Positions 46,528 through 56,970 are shown, counted from the first letter of the stretch. The stretch is DNA of 64,000 nt from Yponomeuta sedellus (GCA_934045075.1 OW203726.1:8702860-8766859); one strand, 5' to 3'. Program-made: numbers and translations. Notes: generated from the sequence alone by a model not told the origin.

Positions 46528-46812
46528 TTAAGAGGATGTCGGCGTTAATCATGAGTTTCTTTACAAATTTAGGGCTTTTATTTTACACCAGCACACAATA
46601 GCAAATACAATAACGATGATAAACAGTTTTTTTGTTCACCTGAGGTTATAGCGTCTCTTTATAACAAAAATCTCACAAGCACGTCCTGCTGTCACAGCCG
46701 TAGCAGAGAGAAGAACGATTGACCGAGTGAATGATCGAATTGAATGAGTGAGCGGTCAATCTGTGGAAATCCATGGTGCCCGTGAGTGAACTATAATTAC
46801 AATGTTGCCACA
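46528..46812 (-). repeat. 3' LTR
   Basis: 285 bp, about 95% like the 5' LTR by eye. It shares 'GGGCTTTTATTTTACACCAG', 'CTCACAAGCACGTCCTGCTG' and 'GTGAACTATAATTACAATGT'. Confidence 0.88.
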
Positions 46813-46971
46813 ACCACCCCCCTACGGAGAATGGTAAGTAGGATATATAAAGGTTACATTGCAAATGTTTACCTAGACTTAAGTGGTAAGTATACTTGTA
46901 ACGCGAAATTTTTCGCGAGCAACTTTAGGACGTTTCGGAACGCATTCTGGCTGCGTTCCGTTTCACGTTTC

Positions 46972-47727
46972 TTAGACTAAAATGTCATCGACATAAGAAA
47001 AACAGAATTGAAGTCCCCGAGTAACCTCATCAATAAATCTCTGGAAGGTCTGGCCGGCATTGCGCAGACCAAATATCATAAAAGGAAATTCAAAAAGCCC
47101 AAAGGGGGTTGTGATAGCGGTTTTGGTAATATCAGGGTCGCTCACAGGGATTTGATAATAGGCTTTAACTAAATCTATCGTGCTGAATATCGTGGCTCCG
47201 GCTAAATTGTGAGAAAAATCATTAATGTGCCGTACCGGATAGCAGTCTGGGATGGTCCTGGCATTCAGGGCGCGGTAATCGCCGCATGGACGCCAGGCGT
47301 CGTCCTTCTTAGGGGCCATATGCAACGGAGAGGACCATGAACTCTTGGAAAGCCTCGCTGTCCCGGAACTCAACTCCTTCTTGGCCTCAGTAAGTTTCTG
47401 AGGAGCCAGGCGGCGGGGACGGCAGGAGACGGGTGGGCCGCTAGTAGTTTTAATGTGGTGTACAGTCTCATGTTTGATCACTCTTGGAAGGCCATGCGGG
47501 CGAATTATATCGGGGAACTCGGCTAGCAATTGTGTGAAACTCGAGTTTCCGGAAATTATGGACTTAATACTCGCCTGGTCAGTTGTAGCGCTGGTAGCAG
47601 GCAAGGAGAGTCCAGTGGAAGCGTCCACTAACCTTTTGGTACGGCAGTCCGGCAGAAGATGGTAATGAGCCAAGAAATCTGAGCCAATTATGGCAATGTC
47701 AACATCCGCTATGACAAACTGCCACAC
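46972..47727 (-). pseudogene. Pol fragment: protease end and reverse transcriptase
   Basis: Starts in the C-terminal protease region ([16 protein letters not shown]), then a linker and the [61 protein letters not shown] and SYVDDILV. The frame stops right after the YVDD box; the fingers/palm half is present, while thumb, RNase H and integrase are absent. The upstream part (47728-47955) holds the protease core LIDTGSD (47866-47880 encodes DTGSD) with an in-frame stop between. Confidence 0.88.
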
Positions 47728-47955
47728 AAACTCGCGTCAAAGACCTAAATTGAGATGTAGGGAAACCAAACCATATGTTCTAATGCTGCTGCCATTCGCA
47801 GCGGTTAGGCCATAGTCCTGCGACTGCTTGTGACCTGGGAACCAGCTGCGAGGTGCGCAGCAGATGTCCGATCCAGTATCTATGAGGTACCGACGTTTAG
47901 TGCGTTGTTCGGTAACGAAGATGCGGCGGCCAGCAGGAAGACAGTCTAGCCGCCA

Positions 47956-48246
47956 CTACTGACTGCTCCGGGTGTTTTCCGTAAAACTGCAATTACCAGT
48001 GCATTTTGTGGCCTTTGTTCTAAAACGTTTGTGGTACCAACACCATCCATTTCGCGTTGGTGTAGCACCTCTGGATCGATTTGGAGTCACTGATGGAGAT
48101 CGGTTGCGCGACCTGCTTCTCTGCAGTGCTGCCACCTGGCGAGTCAGCTCACTTACCTGGCGGGCAAGGTCCTGAAGAGGGGTCCGGAGCAGTGGTCGCG
48201 CAGATGACTCTGGTAGAGGGCGAAACCTCCGCGATTCGGTCTGCAA
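47956..48246 (-). pseudogene. Gag C-terminal segment with Cys/His knuckle
   Basis: DLARQVSELTRQVAALQ (coiled-coil-like) then an Arg/Ser-rich tract and WCWYHKRFRTKATKCTGNC, the C-x2-H-x8-C-x3-C type end of Gypsy Gag proteins in insects. It lies in a different frame from the upstream Gag piece (48149-48784), so a frameshift separates them. Confidence 0.75.
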
Positions 48247-48784
48247 GCTCGGCCACCTTATCTAATAGTAGGTCTGCCTGAGCAGCCAGTATGGCCTGGA
48301 TATGCTCCGGCAGGCGGCGGAGCCACAGCTGGCGCACAATGGAGTCGTCCCCTGTGTTAGTCCCTGCCAAGGTCCGAAGGTGTCTGAGAAACTGGGTAGG
48401 CCTCCGGTCACCCAATTCCTCATCCCCTAACAATTGTGCTAATCTTTTTTCCTTAGATAATGACAGCCTACTTATTAGCTCTGACTTTAAATGAGTGTAC
48501 TTGTTCTCGGCCGGTGGGTTGTTCACTACCTCTTCTACCACGTCTATCACGGACTCGGTGAGGCTGGCCACAATGTGATTATATTTAGTGTCCTCCGCTG
48601 TGATACCAGCTAAGGCGAAACATGCCTCTGCCTGACTAAACCACGAGGTTGGCTTGCCTGACCAAAATGGTGGTAGCTTACATGCCACCTTTGCAACCTG
48701 TGGTCCCTCCGACCTATCCCGACCGTCCTGCACACTACTGTCAAGTGATTTCGTTACTGGCAACATTTCGATTGGTAAATACAC
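48149..48784 (-). pseudogene. Gag N-terminal/capsid-like segment
   Basis: About 211 codons with KLPPFWSGKPTSWFSQAEAC, NHIVASLTESVIDVVEEV and EELGDRRPTQFLRHLRTLAG, typical of Gag of insect Gypsy elements. The C-terminal part runs out of frame near 48200. Confidence 0.82.
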
Positions 48785-48869
48785 TAACTAAACAACCTAA
48801 AAATAGGATAATCTAAGTATGAAATTACCGAAATACAGTGAGGGTTACTCCGCGTCCGTTGAAAACGAG

Positions 48870-49540
48870 GTTCACGATGTCCCGTGGCAGCCGACCATCG
48901 ATCCGGGCGCGCGTGGCCGGATGGCAGGCAGGACGCGTCGCACGTGGCAGCAACGGGTGCCGGGTAGGCGGACGATCAGTCGTGGACGGCGCCACTCGGC
49001 GCGGCGTAAGTGCTGTGGTCGCGCTACATGCGCGGTAGATGCAGGTGATGCCAGTGCTGCCGGCGCGGCAGGCGCAGGCACGAGCGGCGCAAGCGGTGCG
49101 GTGGCGCCGATGCTGCGGGCGCGGGCACAAGCGGCGTGGCTCAACTCAAGGAGCGCGCGCAGCGTCGGCGCGGCAGGCACTCAGCGTGGGCTTGTTAGTG
49201 CGGGCAGCACGAAAGGGCGGGCGCGGCAGGAGCGTGGCAGTGCGGTGGCGCGGGGCGGCGGCCGCGTGGCAGCGCGGTGGAGCGATCGCCGCGTGGCAGC
49301 GCGGTGGAGCGAGCGCCGCGTGGCAGCGTGGTGGAGCGAGCACCGCGTGGTAGCGCGGTGGAGCGGGCACGGAGCGGCGGCGCGATGGGTGGCGCGGTGC
49401 GGCGGCCGCGTGGCGGCGCGATGGAGCAAACGCTTAGCGGCGCAGGGCGGCAGCCGCGTGGCGGTGCGATGAAGCAGGCGCTTAGCGGCGCAGAGCGGCG
49501 TGGCGTGGCAGCGGAGCAGCAGCGAGGCAGGGCCGTTTAG
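48870..49540 (-). repeat. GC-rich leader with degenerate short repeats in the LTR element
   Basis: Between 5' LTR and gag. Repeated GGCAGCGCGGTGGAGCG-like units about 24-25 bp long (clearest 49255-49400), extremely GC-rich compared with the rest of the window. Long open frames on both strands here are composition artefacts. Confidence 0.7.
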
Positions 49541-49636
49541 CCCCATTTTCTGAGGAGCGTCATCGTATGAAGGCGGTGCGACGGAGCGGCGGCGTGACTC
49601 AAACCTCGCGTGACAGTGTTCTGTCAGGGGTCACCA

Positions 49637-49929
49637 TTAAGAGGATGTCGCCGTTAATCACGAGTCTCTTTACAAATTTAGGGCTTTTATTTTACACCAG
49701 CACACAATAGCAAATACAATAACGATGATAAACAGTTTTGTTATTCACCTGAGGTTATAGCGTCTCTTTATACTAAAAATCTCACAAGCACGTCCTGCTG
49801 TCACAGCCCTAGTGGAGAGAAGAACGATTGACCGAGTTACAGATTGAATGATCGAATTGAATGAGTGAGCGGTCAATCGATGGAAATCCATCGTGCCCGT
49901 GAGTGAACTATAATTACAATGTTGCCACA
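49637..49929 (-). repeat. 5' LTR
   Basis: 293 bp; pairs with 46528-46812. Includes an 8-bp insertion relative to the other LTR (ACCGAGTTACAGATTGAATG here against ACCGAGTGAATG). Confidence 0.88.
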
Positions 49930-50135
49930 CACGGTAAGCCGTTGGTGCCGGCTGTCATATAATGGCGGTCGTTAAGCCATGTTAGTGGCCTTATGGGCGG
50001 CTTGATAACTTCTGACATTAATGCCCGCCACTGACTTACAATGTTCCACAAGGACTTGGCTCCCGTAGAGTATGGCCTAACCTTTCTGCGATGCAGAAAG
50101 AGACCCATTCCCCAGCAGTGGGGACATGCAAGAGT
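49930..50135 (+). mobile_element. 5S-derived SINE, right half
   Basis: Continues the copy broken at 46527: 'GGTAAGCCGTTGGTGCCGGC' through 'GAGACCCATTCCCCAGCAGT'. Confidence 0.8.
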
Positions 50136-50460
50136 TGATATCGAATTAAAATTAGAAGAAAACAGATTTTACTACAACACATGTATCTGTACTTACATGC
50201 GATATTTGCGTTATAGTGTATTTCGTAACCCTAATACACTAATGTATCTAATCTCAATCCAGGTAACATTTCTTACCTGCTACTATTAGCTATAAATAAA
50301 CTGGACTTTACAAAGAGTATCTATTATTGAAAACTAACAGTACTTTACACATAATTCTAATTGTTGTGGTCATCATCTATTAACTCAAAAATTGTACCGC
50401 GCAGTTTAAGCTATTGGCAAAACTTTCACGGTAAGCGTTAAAGCACTCGTCAGACAGCTT
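50136..50460. other. Intergenic DNA upstream of G9
   Basis: Nothing recognised. Confidence 0.5.
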
Positions 50461-50463
50461 ACT

Positions 50464-50560
50464 AGACCCGAGGCAAGGTCAAAGTAAGTTGCTAAGTGTG
50501 TAGCTGCTAAAACAGACAGTATAAAACCGGTGCACAAAAATCTATAACTAACATTCATTG
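50464..50560 (+). promoter_or_regulatory. Promoter of G9 with CAAGGTC element
   Basis: AGACCCGAGGCAAGGTCAAA with CAAGGTCA at 50474-50481; TATAAAAC at 50520-50527; initiator-like TTCATT near 50554. Confidence 0.75.
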
Positions 50561-50585
50561 TAAAGATACCATACAGGAACAAACT

Positions 50586-51450
50586 ATGTTCTGCAAAGTA
50601 AGTGTGAACATTGTATTCCGGAAAAACATATATTACATGATATGGCCCTTTGTTCCTCCGTGCTATGGCAAACCATTACGATAGTTTAAAACCTGATCGA
50701 ATCCTTCAGTGCAAAGCTCTGAACTGAAACATTTTTGTGACTTTTCTCAGCTGGTAACCATGTGCGCCGTGGTGGCTGCTGCCTCCGCTGGTCTGCTGCC
50801 GGCGCCCGCGCACTACTCGTCCGCGGCAGCCGTCTCCTCGCAGAGCATCGGGCGCCACGACCAGCAGCCGCAAGCCAAGCTCATCGCTGCTCCCGTCTAC
50901 CACGCCGACCCCGCCCCCATCGCCTACCACGCTCCCGCCCAAGTTTATCACGCTCCCACCCAAGTCTACAACGCTGTCCCCGCCCCTGTGCTGAAATACG
51001 CTGCCTCAGCACCTATCCTCAAATACGCCTCCCCTGTTGCTCAGCATGAAGAGATCGTAAGTGGCCATGTGAGTTCCTTCGCTATATGAATACAAGAAAA
51101 AGTTAAACCTAAAAACTATTATCATTCTGCTTCGTTTTTATATCGTATTATTGTCAGTAGAGTCTCGATGCTCATTTGTTTGTTTTATTCGGCAGGCGTA
51201 CCCCAAGTACGAGTACACGTACTCGGTGGCGGACGGACACACCGGCGACAACAAGCAGCAGCAGGAGTCGCGCGACGGCGACGTGGTGAAGGGCTCTTAC
51301 TCGTTCCAGGAGGCCGACGGCTCCATCCGCACGGTGCACTACACCGCCGACGACCACCAGGGCTTCAACGCCGAGGTGCACAACTCCGCGCCCACCCCGG
51401 CGCCCAAGCAGCTGCTCCAAGCGCCCGCCCTCGCCTACTACCAACACTAA
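50586..51450 (+). CDS. G9: RR-2 cuticular protein
   Basis: Three exons: 50586-50597, 50751-51056, 51196-51450 (phases 0, 0), about 190 residues; introns are only 153 and 139 bp. MFCK plus [13 protein letters not shown] is the signal peptide. The conserved motif reads SSQSIGRHD: Val to Gly at the most conserved hydrophobic position, unlike every other full copy. [20 protein letters not shown] repeats, two APxLKYA units and VAQHEEI follow. The RR-2 domain starts near residue 107 ([20 protein letters not shown]) and ends QGFNAEV; the tail is [13 protein letters not shown]. The last 150 nt are identical to G7 and G8 although the 3' UTR has diverged. Confidence 0.93.
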
Positions 51451-51779
51451 CTACTCTCGTCTAGTCATCTGTAATTTGTTATTATAGTTATTTATTGTAA
51501 TATACCAACAAGAACAATTTTCCCCGTTTTTACTTTTTTTCTCAAAAATCAAACAGTGAAAATACAAAAATAAAAACATGCATTAAGTATTTAATCAAGG
51601 TTTCAGAATAGATACTTTAACTCAATAAAACCTTATGGTTTATTAAATTTGAAAATGAAATTACATAACTTAATTACAAAACTTTCTTAATAAAATTCTC
51701 AATGGAGAACTTGTACAAAAAATTTTGTAATAAAGAGAAGCCATGTTAAGAGATAAATAAACGTGTTTTTTTGCGATTT
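51451..51779. other. 3' UTR of G9 and intergenic DNA
   Basis: Short form of the subgroup 3' UTR (TAGTTATTTATTGTAATATA). No gene. Confidence 0.5.
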
Positions 51780-51985
51780 ATTCTTTCCAGGCCTTCTCAC
51801 AGAAAGAGCATGTTCTTAGTTACCACGCGTGCCCACCGCGGATTGGCAATTTCAAGCGCTGTTTTTGTACAATTCAGCCGCTCAGGTTTTCTCGCGATGA
51901 TTTCCTTCATTTTAGCGAGTTTCTGAGGAGAAAACGCCTGACCTGCAACGGGACGTATAAGTAGCTTATAAAGGCTACATAAGAC
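51780..51985. repeat. Repeat F, long copy
   Basis: 'CCACCGCGGATTGGCAATTT' and, at the far end, 'CTGCAACGGGACGTATAAGT' are both ends of repeat F-type elements. Confidence 0.6.
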
Positions 51986-52500
51986 AGAATTTCTTTATAA
52001 TCTGACATGTCAAAAAGTCATTCACGACATGTGGTGCAAAATCGCGCCAGACAAATCGGACTTAAAGTCAACAAATGTTATTAACTACAAAAACATTAAA
52101 CTGTAGTGTATCTAATTTCGAAGTGTTTAGGTATTAAGCCGATTTAGACAAAACACCCCACGTTTTTTCATTTAGACACTTGCTATTACAAAACTAAGTA
52201 AATTAGGTACAAATTAGTAGAAAATCGAACCCACGACATTCGGCGTAAATAAAACTATAAAATGTAGACGTGATACCGCTAGGTTAACGACGCAGTAAAT
52301 TTATTTTAGTTTATAGTATTTTAGTTCATTGCAATCAAATATTGGAGTCTAATATTATTGACGCCATTCGAGCTGAACAACATAGGGCAATAAGTTAGCA
52401 AAGTACTATACTATCCATACTCCTAATGGGTGAGGATTTTTCTGTTGAGATAACAATCTTGTGTGTAATTTCCATTTTTAAATACAATAAAGTGTTCTCT
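51986..52500. other. Intergenic DNA
   Basis: No gene seen; a reversed repeat I end (AATACAATAAAGTGTTCTCT) lies at about 52480-52500. Confidence 0.5.
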
Positions 52501-52504
52501 ATCT

Positions 52505-52690
52505 TTTAAAAACCTATTTAGAGGCTAAAAATTTCACCCATGCCGGGATTCGAACCCGCCACCTCTGGCTATCCGTACCAGCGCTCTACCAATTGAGCTC
52601 AATTGGTAGAGCGCGTGAAATTTTTAGCCTCTAAATAGGTTTTTAAATTTGTTCCTTAGCACGGGTTAGTGCATAAAAAATAAAAATAGT
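52505..52690. mobile_element. Family A SINE, perfect head-to-head palindrome
   Basis: Outer arms 52505-52537 and 52615-52647 are perfect 33-bp inverted repeats of the SINE tail. The centre 52581-52614 is a perfect 34-bp palindrome without loop (each half GCGCTCTACCAATTGAG). One half keeps a complete tRNA-like head (B box GCGGGTTCGAATCCCGGCAT, minus). Confidence 0.9.
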
Positions 52691-52748
52691 GTTCTCAATC
52701 TTGTCTGAATCAGGCGTTACTTTGCGGAAATCCATAATAGCTATACCA

Positions 52749-52918
52749 TGTGAAAATTACTTTGCTAAATTCCGCCAAAAATCCCACAAGCACCATGCGG
52801 TTAGTTAATGCAGCGCAATAAGTGAGCCTGAGAATGCCTCGTATTAGAAGCGAAACGCGTCGCGTATCGCATGGTGCTTGTAGGATTTTCGGCGGAATTT
52901 AGCAAAGTAATTTTCACA
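52749..52918. mobile_element. Foldback MITE, 170 bp
   Basis: Terminal inverted repeats of 51 bp (52749-52799, 52868-52918) with 2 mismatches, starting TGTGAAAATTACTTTGCTAA. The centre contains GAAACGCGTCGCGTATCGC. No ORF. Target duplication not obvious. Confidence 0.85.
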
Positions 52919-53208
52919 TTTTAAATCTGTTCTCTATCTATCTGTCTATATATCCTGGTTGCAGCGCAAATTTATGGTTATCAGTGTTTCTAACCTAATT
53001 AAACGTTTGTTTGTTCCTACATTTGGCGTCCGTATTACTCGCCCTTGAAGATAAGTGTCATCGTGAGGAGATAACCCTGGCTGCAGAATAAGGTAATTCT
53101 ATCAATCAGGATTGAACAAGCTTACATTACATACGAGCTAGCACCGTCACCTTTCTGACTGTGCAATATCCTACCAGACGTTTTTAGCATAAATCCTATC
53201 TAGAAGCG

Positions 53209-53575
53209 CTCGTGGCTAGCCGAACCAAGTGATTGGAATCAACGACTAGAATTAAGCAACAATAGGCGCGGTCAGGTGCAGGATGGGTGACCGTCCCGTG
53301 ACTACCGCTAGTGGCATTTTTTCCGAGCGCTTCCGTACTTCGCAAGGCACGTTAAGCCGTTGTTGCCGGCTGTCATGTAATGACAGTCGTTAAGCCATAT
53401 CAGAGGCCTTATGGGCGGCTTGATAGCTTCTGATACTAAGACTCGCTACTGTCTTACAATTTTCCACCAACCCGGACTTAGCCCCCGTGGTGGAGTATGG
53501 CCTAACCTTCCTGCGATGCAGGAAGAGACCCGTGCCCCAGCAGTGCGGACGTACAAGGGATTGATATCGAGCTAT
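53209..53575 (+). mobile_element. 5S rRNA-derived SINE, best full-length copy
   Basis: Head GCGCTCGTGGCTAGCCGAAC ... AATTAAGCAACAATAGGCGC ... GCAGGATGGGTGACCGTCCC corresponds to 5S rRNA positions around the A box, intermediate element and C box. A middle ('GCCGGCTGTCATGTAATGAC') and a 3' region ('CCACCAACCCGGACTTAGCC', 'GCGATGCAGGAAGAGACCCG') are shared with six other loci in the window. No clear poly(A) tail. Confidence 0.85.
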
Positions 53576-54142
53576 TTAGTTAGTTCCTTGATCCTAGGTT
53601 TTTGGTCGTATAGGTCGTAAAATCGTTGTTTACAAATAATTTCTGATGCCTAAGATTTTAACGCCTCTTCGCAAAAACGATCTCTAAACGAACAAATCAT
53701 TTTATTGGAAGCACTAGTGTACACTCTGTGGCCTGAAAAGCATGTCACGTCTAGATAAAAATAAATCAGAGAAGTTAGTTTAGCAATAAAATTGACAAAA
53801 AAAAAACTTTAATGTTTTATGTAGACCAATGTTTGTTATTTTTCTAAATTTTGAAATAACACATCTTGCATTATTATTAGGTACGCACTGTCGCTTTATG
53901 TTTCTAAATGATTATTCCTAACACGAGATAAATTCTTTAGAGCACGTACCGATTACTGCTGTTCCGCCTTAATCACTTGAATAGCAAAAAGTCTCTCCAT
54001 TGATGCTTGGCTAAGGTATAAACATAGGCATATTAGAAACGAGTTTTTCATACTTTATACACGCAGTGGAAAATAAAACTTTATAAACTGTCCGGTTTCT
54101 TGAAAAAAACAAGAAAATAGGATTAATGCAGTAGAAATGAGG
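53576..54142. other. Intergenic DNA
   Basis: AT-rich; nothing recognised. Confidence 0.5.
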
Positions 54143-54590
54143 TCCTTGAGAAGTAGGTATGCGTTGTGTTACTTTGAATGACAGGATACGCAAGAATCTG
54201 ATTAGAGAACGTTGTGGACTAAAAGAGGATGTTGTGGCCAGAATTGAGAAAGTAATGTTGCGTTGGTTTCGACATGTGGAGTGGATGAAGGAAGAAAGAT
54301 TGACGAAACAAATTTATATAGCGAATGTAGGTGGAAGGGCCGATAAGGCACGTCCCAGGCAAGCATACTTTGGCCAAGTAGGGGCTGTATTAGCAAAGGG
54401 AAAGATAAAATGTACCCGGATCCGGGGTGCGTGTATGCAACGACTAGTGAACGTTGATATAGCGAAGGTGATCTATAATAATCGCGGCAAGTGGCAATCC
54501 CTGGTCTCTACCGCTCACTGGTCTCTACCGAATCTACCGCTCTCGGATACAGGCGTGACGTCATGTTATGTTATGGAAACTCTCCGGTGT
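54143..54590 (+). mobile_element. Non-LTR ORF2 C-terminal fragment (family H), longest open copy
   Basis: Frame from 54159: RIEKVMLRWFRHVEWMKEER, LTKQIYIANVGGRADKARPR and CMQRLVNVDIAKVIYNNRGK. The W-x-R/G-H-V-x-R/W-M ... L-x-K-x-x-Y pattern is the usual end of such retrotransposon polyproteins. It is upstream-truncated, with no RT or endonuclease. It lacks a (CATA)n tail. Confidence 0.82.
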
Positions 54591-54802
54591 ATGTATTTAC
54601 AGTGACTAGGAAATGTCAATGAAACGACAATGATTATCAAGATTGTAGCAAATTGATACTCCTGGTGTCTGCCTATAACCCTTCTTGGATACAGGTATGT
54701 GTCACATGTATGCCAAGAAACCATAAAACAAAAATCTAAGTTTTTTTTTCTACAAGAAAAGTCAACTTCAGAAAGACCTGTGCATTTTATGCAAGGTATT
54801 CT

Positions 54803-55105
54803 TTATATTCTTTTTAATGCACTAACCTGTGCTAAGGAAGATTATTAAAAACCTATTTAGAGGCTAAATAGAGATATCATTCCGATGTAAAACCTAACTG
54901 CAAGTGATGCTAATTACTTGAGCCAGATGTTGCACCCTGTACGTACGTATTACAGAGAGTATTGTAAAGAGGTTCGAAATTTCACTGATGCCGGGTAGCC
55001 GCCCCTTAGCTCAGTTGGGAGAGCGCTGGCACGGTTATCCAGAGGTAGCGGGTTCGAGTCCCGGCATGGGTTGAATTTTTAGCCTCTAGATAGGTTTTTA
55101 AAAAG
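54803..55105. mobile_element. Family A SINE with inverted tail
   Basis: A reversed tail (54803-54868) is followed by a full forward copy with leader (GATATCATTCCGATG), A box TTAGCTCAGTTGGGAGAGC, B box GCGGGTTCGAGTCCCGGCAT and tail 'TTTTTAGCCTCTAGATAGGT'. It is the most tRNA-like head in the window, but the middle does not form a standard anticodon arm. Confidence 0.85.
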
Positions 55106-55244
55106 CTATTCTTTACTCTCCTAACTAACTTTTATGTAATTTAGATCGCTTTCATCTACCACATGTGATATGTAGTATGCGATGTTGATCCGGAAAAAAG
55201 ATATCTCACAACATTAAGTCCATTAATGTGTAAAATTAAGTACG

Positions 55245-55410
55245 TTAGCAAAGGGAAAGATAAAAAGTACCCGGAACCGGTGTGCGTCCATACAACGACT
55301 TATGAACGTTGATGAAGCAAAGGTGATCTGTCAGGATCGTGGCAAGTGGCAGTCCGTGGTCTCTGCCTACCCCTCTGGGATACAGGTGTGAGGTTATGTA
55401 TGTGTTTAAG
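55245..55410 (+). mobile_element. Family H retroelement tail
   Basis: 'GCAAAGGGAAAGATAAAAAG' through 'GATCTGTCAGGATCGTGGCA' to 'GGGATACAGGTGTGAGGTTA'. It lies just beyond the 3' end of G10. Confidence 0.8.
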
Positions 55411-55518
55411 TACGTTGTACGTACGATTTGTAAAATCTAAAACAAAGCCATTTGTTCTTATTCATATATTGCAATAAATAACTTTAACAACGAATCACAA
55501 GTATCTAGACGTGAGCAG

Positions 55519-56406
55519 TTAGTGTTGGTGGTAGGCGAGGGTGGGCGCTTGGAGCAGCTGCTTGGGCGCCGGGGTGGGCGCGGAGTTGTGCACCTCGGCG
55601 TTGAAGCCCTGGTGGTCGTCGGCGGTGTAGTGCACCGTGCGGATAGAGCCGTCGGCCTCCTGGAACGAGTAGGAGCCCTTCACCACGTCGCCGTCGCGCG
55701 ACTCCTGCTGCTGCTTGTTGTCGCCGGTGTGTCCGTCCGCCACCGAGTACGTGAACTCGTACTTGGGGTACGCCTGCCGAAGAATACAGCAAATGAGCAC
55801 CGAGACTTCACTATCAAAACGATAAAAAAATGTAAGCTCAATTATACGCTTTGATAAAAAAAAATGGGTTTAACTTTTTTTTGTATTCATATAGCGAAGG
55901 AACTAACATGGCCACTTACGATCTCTTCATGCTGAGCAACAGGGGCGGCGTATTTGAGGATAGGTGCTGGTGCAGCGTACTGGTGCAGCACTGGGGCGGG
56001 GGCGGCGTGGTAGACTTGGGTGGGGGCTTGGTAGACTTGGGCGGGAGCATGGTAGGCGACAGGGGCGGGGGCGGCGTGGTAGACGGGAGCGGCGATGAGC
56101 TTGGCTTGCGGCTGCTGGTCGTGGCGCACGATGCTCTGCGAGGAGACGGCGGCCGCGGACGAGTAGTGCGCGGGCGCCGGCAACAGACCAGCGGAAGCAA
56201 CAGCCACCACGGCACACAGGGTTACGAGCTGGAGAAAGTAATGAAAGTTACGTATTACGGATTCATAATGTCTGGATCAGTAGAGAATTGACTTATTAAA
56301 CACACTCTGATTTACATTATATATAATAATACGTGATCTACACTGTACATTCATGGTTTAGTGATTTTAAAGTAAAAGTTGATTTAGAAGTCACTTTGGA
56401 AAACAT
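55519..56406 (-). CDS. G10: RR-2 cuticular protein
   Basis: Exons in transcript order: 56395-56406, 55920-56228, 55519-55773 (phases 0, 0), about 191 residues. MFSK plus [13 protein letters not shown] is the signal peptide. [15 protein letters not shown], then [20 protein letters not shown] repeats and [17 protein letters not shown], ending VAQHEEI. The RR-2 domain starts near residue 108 ([20 protein letters not shown]) and ends QGFNAEV; the tail is [13 protein letters not shown], with two substitutions against the group. The first donor is GTGACT, weaker than the GTRAGT of the others. It lies opposite to G7-G9 and parallel to G11. Confidence 0.92.
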
Positions 56407-56439
56407 TTTGTTTGTTTCTCTGTTGTGTCTTAACAGTGA

Positions 56440-56530
56440 ATGATAGCTTATTAATTTTAAGCACCGGTTTTATACCGAGTGATTTAGCTGTTCAACTTGC
56501 TCCGACCTTGCTTCAGGTTTTGTGGGCTGT
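56440..56530 (-). promoter_or_regulatory. Promoter of G10 with CAAGGTC element
   Basis: Minus strand: ACCTGAAGCAAGGTCGG (CAAGGTCG at 56513-56520), TATAAAAC at 56467-56474, TATCATTCACTG at the expected start, matching G8. Confidence 0.75.
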
Positions 56531-56534
56531 TTGA

Positions 56535-56970
56535 TACATGTAGATTAACACCTCAGCGTGAAAGGTTGTAGTAAGTAGAAGTTAAGGCTTTGATGACCAC
56601 CAGATTTATTCTAAGATGACTAGACGACCAGAACTAACATACTGGACACTAGGGTGTACCAAAAGAACCTATTTTTTTTTTGTAACGCTTATTTTCTTTT
56701 ATTTTATTTTTTTATGCCCAAAGAACTGTATATAAAAAATATAGGATAATAGACTAGTACACGTACACGTGCTGACTTTCACCTGAACGTCCTGGTACTA
56801 ATTTGTACGCTAAGCATACTTCAAAGTATCAATATTGATAAAAAAAGATTTAAGCTAGCAAACAATTTATTTGTAGCAGTGAACGTGAGAAGGTGAACGT
56901 GGGTATATTTAATTTTAATAAATTTTTAGTGCCTAAGCACTATTTCAGAAACATAAAATACATCCTTTTT
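56535..56970. other. Intergenic DNA
   Basis: No gene seen; contains the palindromic ACACGTACACGTGC stretch near 56760. Confidence 0.5.

Larger units (their letters stand above)
46528..49929 (-). mobile_element. Gypsy-like LTR retrotransposon, internally deleted
   Basis: Two direct terminal repeats (46528-46812 and 49637-49929) enclose minus-strand gag, protease and partial reverse transcriptase. The LTR starts TGTGGCAACATTG. A TGGTGACCCC primer-binding-site-like sequence follows the 5' LTR, and a GTAGGGGGGTGG purine tract precedes the 3' LTR. CACG at 46524-46527 and 49930-49933 is a 4-bp target duplication within the 5S SINE. Coding ends just after the YVDDILV catalytic box, so RNase H and integrase are gone. 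The LTRs differ by point changes and an 8-bp indel, so it is not brand new. Defective. Confidence 0.88.

Noticed and set aside
48819..49546. Long GC-rich open frames (up to 217 codons) on both strands
   Set aside because: They arise from the stop-poor GC-rich leader of the LTR element; composition is Arg/Ala or Pro/His biased and no domain is seen.
55000..55080. Possible tRNA gene with good A and B boxes
   Set aside because: The anticodon arm and acceptor stem do not pair, and the sequence continues into the family A SINE tail seen at many loci.
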